Shown: piece after piece, positions 56,750 through 64,000 of the stretch | Layout: each line of letters opens with the position of its first letter | How positions within the stretch are numbered: the first letter of the stretch is position 1 | Source of the DNA: Gavia stellata | Taxonomy: Eukaryota > Chordata > Aves > Gaviiformes > Gaviidae | DNA length: 64,000 nucleotides | Assembly (NCBI RefSeq): GCF_030936135.1 | Contig: NC_082619.1 | Span: forward strand, 8,125,208-8,189,207 | Reading direction: 5' to 3' | The notes under the pieces: generated by a model | The model's input: only the letters and a program-made list of their open reading frames with translations | Told to the model about the DNA's origin: nothing | The model's database searches: none | Program-made: the position numbers and the translations under genes

Positions 56750-59700
56750 CACTCCGTGCCCTTTCCTGGTGGGGCTCGGCCAGGTCTGTGTGAACTTGGG
56801 GGCAGTGATCACACCCTTCTTGCTTTTCTCCTCTCATTTGCAAGCCTGCCCCATCCCAGCGCTCAGTATTTCAGGATATCGGACCAGGAGGACTGCGCCA
56901 AATCACTTAAGTCACTGCCTCACTGACAAAGTGCCACTTATTCTCCACAAAAAGCAATGAAAGACTTTTCACTGAGCCCAGATTAAGCTGATTTTGCTCC
57001 TCATCTCATCCCACTGCAAAAAAAACCCAACCCCAAAACAGCATTTTTCCCAATTACTATGATTCCTAATTCGTACCATTTAGCCCCAAAAGAAGGGCCC
57101 ATAGCCATGCATCAGCCCCTGTGCCACGGCAAACAACTGCTCGCACACCGTGGCCACTCTCAGTCCAGCACAGGCGGCTGATGGTCTTCGTTAGACGCCT
57201 CCTAATTAGGAGCAGCCGTCCGACAGGCACCCAGTACCCCCAGGAGGTTAAATGGGTGCCATTGGCCTGCCGGCCATGTGGGCTCCCCTGGCAGAGGTGG
57301 GTCTGGGAGGCCCTGGCAGCGTCACTTGATTAAGGTGGGGGCCAGCTGTGTGCTCATGGCGGGGCCCCCAACTTTGATGTGAAAGGAGCCGGGGCGCATG
57401 GGGTGTTCGTGAGCCGTGGGGTGCGTTTCCCAGCCTGCTTGCCTTCAAGGGATCGCACCCAGGCAGGCTCCGGCTCTCCACCCAGGGGAGAGCAGCGCTG
57501 CGTACCAGGGGCTGCATTTATGCCCGGTATAAATCTGAACTCTAATTGACTTCACCTCCTTGGATCTTAACCCAAGGAGAAAACATCTGGACCTGATGTG
57601 ATTTTATTAAGTGCTGATTTCATCAACGAAGGGGAAAAAAAGAAGAAAACCTGCTGGCCAGTTGGATCAGCTCCCTGTAAACCCCTGCAAGGTGATGGAG
57701 TGGCATGATGGGGACAGGCAACTTGGAGGGTGGCAGTTGCATGGTCGAGGTGGCTGGACAGTGATGGCCTTCGGTCCCCTCCACACTGACCGGAGATGCT
57801 CGATGGGACTTGAAAACTCACTGGCTGCCTGCAGATCCCTGGGGGAGAATGCAGGAAAAATGTTGAGGCAGGCAGAGAAAAGCAAAATCCCCAATTGCCC
57901 TTTTTCCCAGGAAAAGAAAACGCCCCTGGGGCAAACTCCGACCCAGAGCCATAGGGAGAGGCGTCACGACAGGGTCTGTCCTCAGCAGAGACAAAGGGCT
58001 GACACCACGGCATCCCCAGGCTGCACGACTCTTCGCAAATGTGGCCTCCGGCCACACTAGGGTCAACGATGCCAGCAGAGATGCCACACTGCCCCATGCA
58101 CCAGGCTGAGAACGGTTATTCTGGTGCACGTGTGACTGAGCTTTCGCTTTGCTTAATTGCCAACCAACTTGTGGAGGAGGACGGGGGGGCTTGAAATACA
58201 TTTTCAAGCAAAAAAATCCCACAAACCCTGACACACACACAGGGGTTTATTGCAAAAGCAAGTTGGTTTAGGTTTTCTTTTTCCCTTTCTTCCTTTTTTT
58301 TTTTTGCGCCCAACCTCCTGCATGTTCTTTCAGCTGCTCGTAGATTTTCCGGGACAAATTTAGGCCTGGGCCGTGTCCCACTCGTGTTTGGAAAGTCTGA
58401 GCAGCCTTGGCTGCACTGCCGGGAGTGAGGAGAAAGGGCAGATGGCCCACGGCAGCTTTAAATAAAAAAAAAAAAAAAAAAAAGAGCCAAATGCCAAAGA
58501 AAACCCCAGATCTTGCTGAGATTTCAGAGATCGAAGCAAGGGGGATCCGCTGGGTTTGCCCCAGCCAAAGGACTATTTAAATCGAGCCGAACTCCTCTGG
58601 GAGAAGTCTGCAACTCACCTCGTCTCATTCCTCCTCTGCTGGAGAAGGGGCTGCTGCTTTTCCCCCTGCCACGAGCCCCTTCTGCGTCGCGGCGAGGGGC
58701 CTGTGCGAGCCAGGAGAACGTGAACACGCGTCTGCTGCTGTCCTGTGGATGGGAAAAAACATCGCACCTGAAATGAGCTTGTTAGGAGCCCCTTTGGTAA
58801 ATGCGGAGCCTGCTTTCCTAGCACGCTGCCCGGAAAACCTGGATTTTATAGCTCAAGGGCTCCTCTCTGCAGGCGACGCGGTTGGGGTGAGCGTGGCACG
58901 TGCGGGGAGCATCCGTATTCCCCGATGCCAGCGCTCAACCCTCCCACAGGCATTTTCCGTCTCCAATATACACAGCGCATGTCCCTGTGCGTTTCTCTAT
59001 AGGTGACACCACACCGTCATCCCCGCCCTTCCCAGTGACACCGTTTCGGCTGAGCTTTGCCGGGAGGCAGCCTGGGAAGGGGGTTGCACATATTTTGGAG
59101 GAATGCTGTCGGTCCACTGAGCTGCTGCGAAGGTGAAGAGGTGGCTGGGGCACGGTCCGTAATTACCTATGCAAGGAGCAGCCGGCGAACGCTGAAGGGC
59201 TTTTTAATTAGCAGCCAAAGGCAAAGCGGGATTCAACAGCAGGGAAGCTGAAGTCAGCAAAGTCAAGGTGGAAATAAGAGGCCAGCTTTTACCAGTGAGG
59301 GTAATTAAGTGCCGGCAGAGCGCAGCACGAGGCGTGAGGAATTGCCGTCATTCAAGGACCTTAAATCAAGAAGTGGAGTTTCTCCTGCAGACACTCGCTC
59401 TCCCCCCATCCCTGCTCCAGCATCACCCACCGCCCGGCCTCAGGCAGGAGGGAGCAGCTGCCCTCGGGTCCCATGAGCCCGTGACAAGGTACATCCCTGT
59501 GCGGGAGCATCCCTGCTCATTTCTAACAAGCCAGGCAGGGAATTTAAGGGGGAAAAGGGCTGTTTTCCCACCTGACCTGAAAGCAGCTTGGCCGCCCTCC
59601 TCCTGGCGCGTGCGGTATCTTGCGCAAACATCCCTTTTGGCACAGCAGGTTTCTCTCGCTGGGATTTAGCATGATTTTTCGCCTGCATGGGGCTGGCTCC

Positions 59701-62600
59701 TCGAGACACGGAGCACCCGGCGCTCCCACCCTGCAAGAGGAAAGCTGGGATCATTTGCTTCCAGTTTTGGGAGAAAGCTGGGCCGGAGCAGGGCTCCTTG
59801 GCTGTAACATCTCCTGAACTTCCAACACCTTCACCCGCGACTGAGAAACTGGGATTTATGCCAAACCCACCCTCCTGCTACACATTAATTGCAAAAAAAA
59901 AAAAAAAAAAAAAAATAATCGGGGTGCTAGACGGAGGCAGATGTGCTAGTGAGAGATTCTCCTCCAGGAGCTGGGTGGGGGACGGCAGCAAAAAATCACC
60001 ATTTGGGGCTGGTTGGAAAGCAGCTCCAGCTCATACCAATTCCTTGACGCGGTCTTTCCTTTCCCAAAAATAAACAGGAACCGTCTGGAAAGCCCCTGCG
60101 CCGGGAGGAGCAGAATTGCCCAGAATAAATAAATACACGGAGAGAGCCCGGGTTGAGTTCATCCAGCCGGTCGTTCCCCGCTGCCAAGGTGGCGAAGGAT
60201 GAGGATGGAGCTCGAAATGTTTTGGGAGGGGGGGTGAGAGCACATAGGGCTCTTTCCCCAATTAGTGGGATTTTTGGGAAAGCGCTGAAATGGCTTCCTC
60301 GTGCAAGAGCCACCACGTCCCTCCTGCGGCGTGGCTTTCCGTTCTCTCCAAAGTACCCCCCGCACGATGAGCCTTTTGACTGATTTTAGTTACAAACAGA
60401 TTAAGGGGACGGAAAAAGCAAATATCTTGGGTTTATTTACAGCGCAAAATTGGAAGAAGCTTCACATTTCTGCTTTTAGGGTTGGTTTTTTTTTAGTGCC
60501 CCAGCTGCTTTTGCCACAGTTTCCCCATTCGTCGGACTCGAAGCCTGGCAAAATGCCGCTGTCTCCGGCTGGCACGGTTTGCCGCCGCGGCCTCATCGAG
60601 GTTCTCCAAATCAGCCCACTGCTTTCGCAGAAGCATGGGGAATAAAGACACGGCAGGCGTGGAGCCGGAGCGAGCTACGAGACTAGCTTTGTGTTCATGA
60701 ATGTTATTAAGATGATGAATTAAATATGAATTTTGTTTCAGGCATAACTTCAAAATCACCAAGAGACCCAACGTGCTTGTGTTGCATAAATGCTCGGCGT
60801 GTTCCCTAACACGATAGTTCGACTCCCTTGGACATAGGCTTCAGGATAGGAAGGAATTGAGCGTTTACGCAGCTCGAAAAGCAGATACACCTCTCCTCTG
60901 CGTTTTTTTGAAATGTACTTACACGTTTTTAGCTGACCGAGTTAGGGCTCCTGGGTGCTGGGGCATTTTCTGCAGGGGAAGCGTCATCTCCGAGCCTGCT
61001 AGCTCTGCCTTATAAATCTTTCATGTCCTGATAGTGATATTTTGTGACTGACAGCCGTCAGGACAGGGCTGGAAGAAACTGGACGGTTCTTTTATTTACT
61101 GTTCACCATCTTCAGTTCAAAATGAAAAAAAAAAGGCCAAAAGAAAAGTCTCTAAAATGGGAGAAAAAAATAAAAATCTGTATGAGAGAGTTTCTTGTCC
61201 TCAGGTTTTTGGCTATATTGCCCTGAACGCAGCTCAGAGCTGCGGCACAGTCTCGTACTCGGCTTTAACCTCACAGCAATACCCACTGCCCGCTCAACCG
61301 TGAAAGGCTGAGCGGCTTCATCCCTCCAGGGCTGGAAAACGTGAGCCGTAATGTAACTCACCTCACCCAGCACCTGTGGGAACCTCTCCCCAGCGCAATA
61401 TCGATGGTAAAGGCTCCTTCCCGGCTCCGAAACCGTCACACGATGCTCCGGGCCACTGAAATGCTTTTCTCCTGCAAGCAATTTAAAATCCTTGTGAGAT
61501 TTCATGCAAGAAAATAAACCACCGCTATTGAGGGATTGCTAAGACAGCGCAAAGCAGTAATTATTGCTAGTTAAGTACAGACACCCAGCCTGTGCGAGCC
61601 GCTGCTATCAACAGATTGATTTGCAGCACCGGCAGGACGCCGAGCTATGTGCCAGCTTGGCCCAGCCTTCACGCTCTGCTTCAGAGGGGCTGTTCCCCCT
61701 GGTTTCCATGAAAAAAATAGGGAGAATAATGGGATTTGACCCCATTGCTGCTGCTGCAAAACATAAACAGTGGGTTTCCCCCAAGAGGAAAGGTAGTGGA
61801 GTTGACTACCGGCTTCAGCCAGTGATCCATACTAGCGTGAGCACTACTTTTACATTTTAGGGTAGCAGAAACTGTAAGCCTTCGGCTCCCCACCCAGGAT
61901 GACAACTTGGGGTCCCGACACGGGTGGGAGACACTCAGGTATCAGCATGGTCCTTGAAAAAGAGGGGTTTTTCGTGGGCTGGCAGGATTCTTTACCGCAG
62001 GGAGGCGAGACCTGGTCTAAAAAAAAATAGGATTAGGAGAAGCGAGCATTGCTCCCTTGCATTTATCATTTTAAATGAAGTGCTTTTTGGCTCCCCAAAG
62101 TTTGCCACCTCTCTTGATACTTCCTGAAATTAAGTTAACATGTTACAAAATCGAAACTTCCTCCCATCAAAAGCAAGTTTTCACACAAACCTTAGACCTC
62201 TGCATCCTTGTGGAGGGGAGATTTTAATTTGCCCGTTTTGGCATTACTCGACGCGTTGTTCCCTCCCCACTCCAAAGCCTCAGGTTTCCAGTCAGCCTGG
62301 AAACAAACCTCCTCTTGATCCTCTGATTTTAGGGAACAGGGATTACTCCCCTGTTTCAAATCCCTCATCAAACGAAACCAGATCATTCAGCTCCTTCCTG
62401 GGAATGCTGCAGGAAGGCTGAACAGTGCCAATTACAGAGACAACAGAGGAGTAAACAGCCACAGGGACTGTCCCCAATGATCCACAACCACACGCTGAAT
62501 TTCCAAAAATCCCCACGTCTGCCATGAGAAGAGGCGGTTTTCAAAGACACGGTCACCAAAGGGCGGCAGAAGGTGGTGTTCCTGGAGAATAAATAAAGAC
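56750..62600. other. SLC37A2-TMEM218 intergenic region
   Basis: About 5.85 kb in which I see no conserved exon, RNA gene, tandem array or identifiable transposon. Two poly(A) tracts stand out (about 58461-58483 and 59893-59915) but no retrocopy could be recognised beside them. A + strand AATAAATAAA near 62588 has no associated frame. Confidence 0.6.
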
Positions 62601-62604
62601 GGAG

Positions 62605-63026
62605 GCAGGGGTTTCTCAGAGAGTTTTATTGAACTAAGGTGAAAAAGGAACAGTAACAAACCATCTCTTGCAGATAACGATAAAAAACCATCTCGGCTCA
62701 GTTCAATTCATTGAATCAAGCGTAGTGCAAAGTGCATGGATTTCAACTCTCCTGTAAAAGAGAAGAGAAGAGAGAGGTTAAAGCACCTTTGCAGTCTGCA
62801 GAGTCCCTGGAGAGGAAGGCGCTCATGCTCAGTCCAAACTTCGCTTTTAAAGATGAAAGACGCAGCGCTGGGTGCAAGCAACACACTTTGCTTGCTTCGA
62901 CAGCTCTTTCCGAGCTCGGAAAAACCGACGCGTTCACCTCCGGTACAGTCTCCTGGTCTCCCTTCCTGGTTTATTGCCATGAAATTGGGATTTCCTCTTC
63001 GCAGGGATTGCTGCCTCTGGCTGCTG
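62605..63026 (-). other. TMEM218: TMEM218 3' UTR with polyadenylation signal
   Basis: Runs from the stop codon at 63027 to just past a minus-strand AATAAA at 62625-62630 (TTTATT on +). Extent inferred from the signal. Confidence 0.7.

Positions 63027-64000
<974 letters not shown>

Noticed and set aside
58459-59916. Two poly(A) tracts as tails of processed retrocopies
   Set aside because: No recognisable parent gene, target-site duplication or frame beside either tract.
62588-62597. + strand AATAAATAAA as the end of another plus-strand gene
   Set aside because: No coding exon was found upstream in the 5.8 kb gap; likely chance in AT-rich sequence near the TMEM218 end.

Overview
The window is from a bird, most likely a small GC-rich chromosome. 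The reasons are an avian-type CR1 LINE tail near 28.65 kb, vertebrate genes with very short introns (down to 62 bases), GC-rich coding DNA packed with minisatellites, and a gene order matching human 11q24.2. From memory, the equivalent chicken block is on microchromosome 24. I cannot name the species. All exon models were built by hand from splice sites, reading-frame phase and remembered human proteins, not from alignment or RNA data.

Layout: ROBO3 (+, 5' end outside the window, 37-10581) converges with ROBO4 (-, about 11.6-18.5 kb). HEPACAM (-) follows, with coding exons at 20.96-26.18 kb and a 3' UTR probably reaching about 19.0 kb. A G-rich, CpG-rich interval at 26.2-28.2 kb separates HEPACAM from the divergent CCDC15 (+, 28.18-43.6 kb). 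SLC37A2 (+, 45.27-56.75 kb) comes next, then about 5.8 kb with no gene I can recognise, then the last coding exon of TMEM218 (-, 63.03-63.16 kb), which continues beyond the right edge.

ROBO3 and ROBO4 are paralogous guidance receptors (axon midline crossing; endothelial stability). HEPACAM is the glial adhesion protein GlialCAM, CCDC15 a centriolar coiled-coil protein, SLC37A2 an ER sugar-phosphate exchanger, and TMEM218 a ciliary transition-zone membrane protein. Nothing suggests a shared pathway; they are neighbours by conserved synteny.

The most unusual feature is the density of different tandem repeats in the left 28 kb. Many ROBO3, ROBO4 and HEPACAM introns longer than a few hundred bases, and two 3' UTRs, hold their own minisatellite. 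Some repeat units carry splice-site consensus sequences. The arrays stop near 28.1 kb and recur once, as a 51-base array in SLC37A2 intron 1. The ROBO4 ectodomain also looks different from the mammalian one: Ig2- and Ig3-type domains with no Ig1. I saw no tRNA, rRNA, CRISPR or LTR-bearing element.
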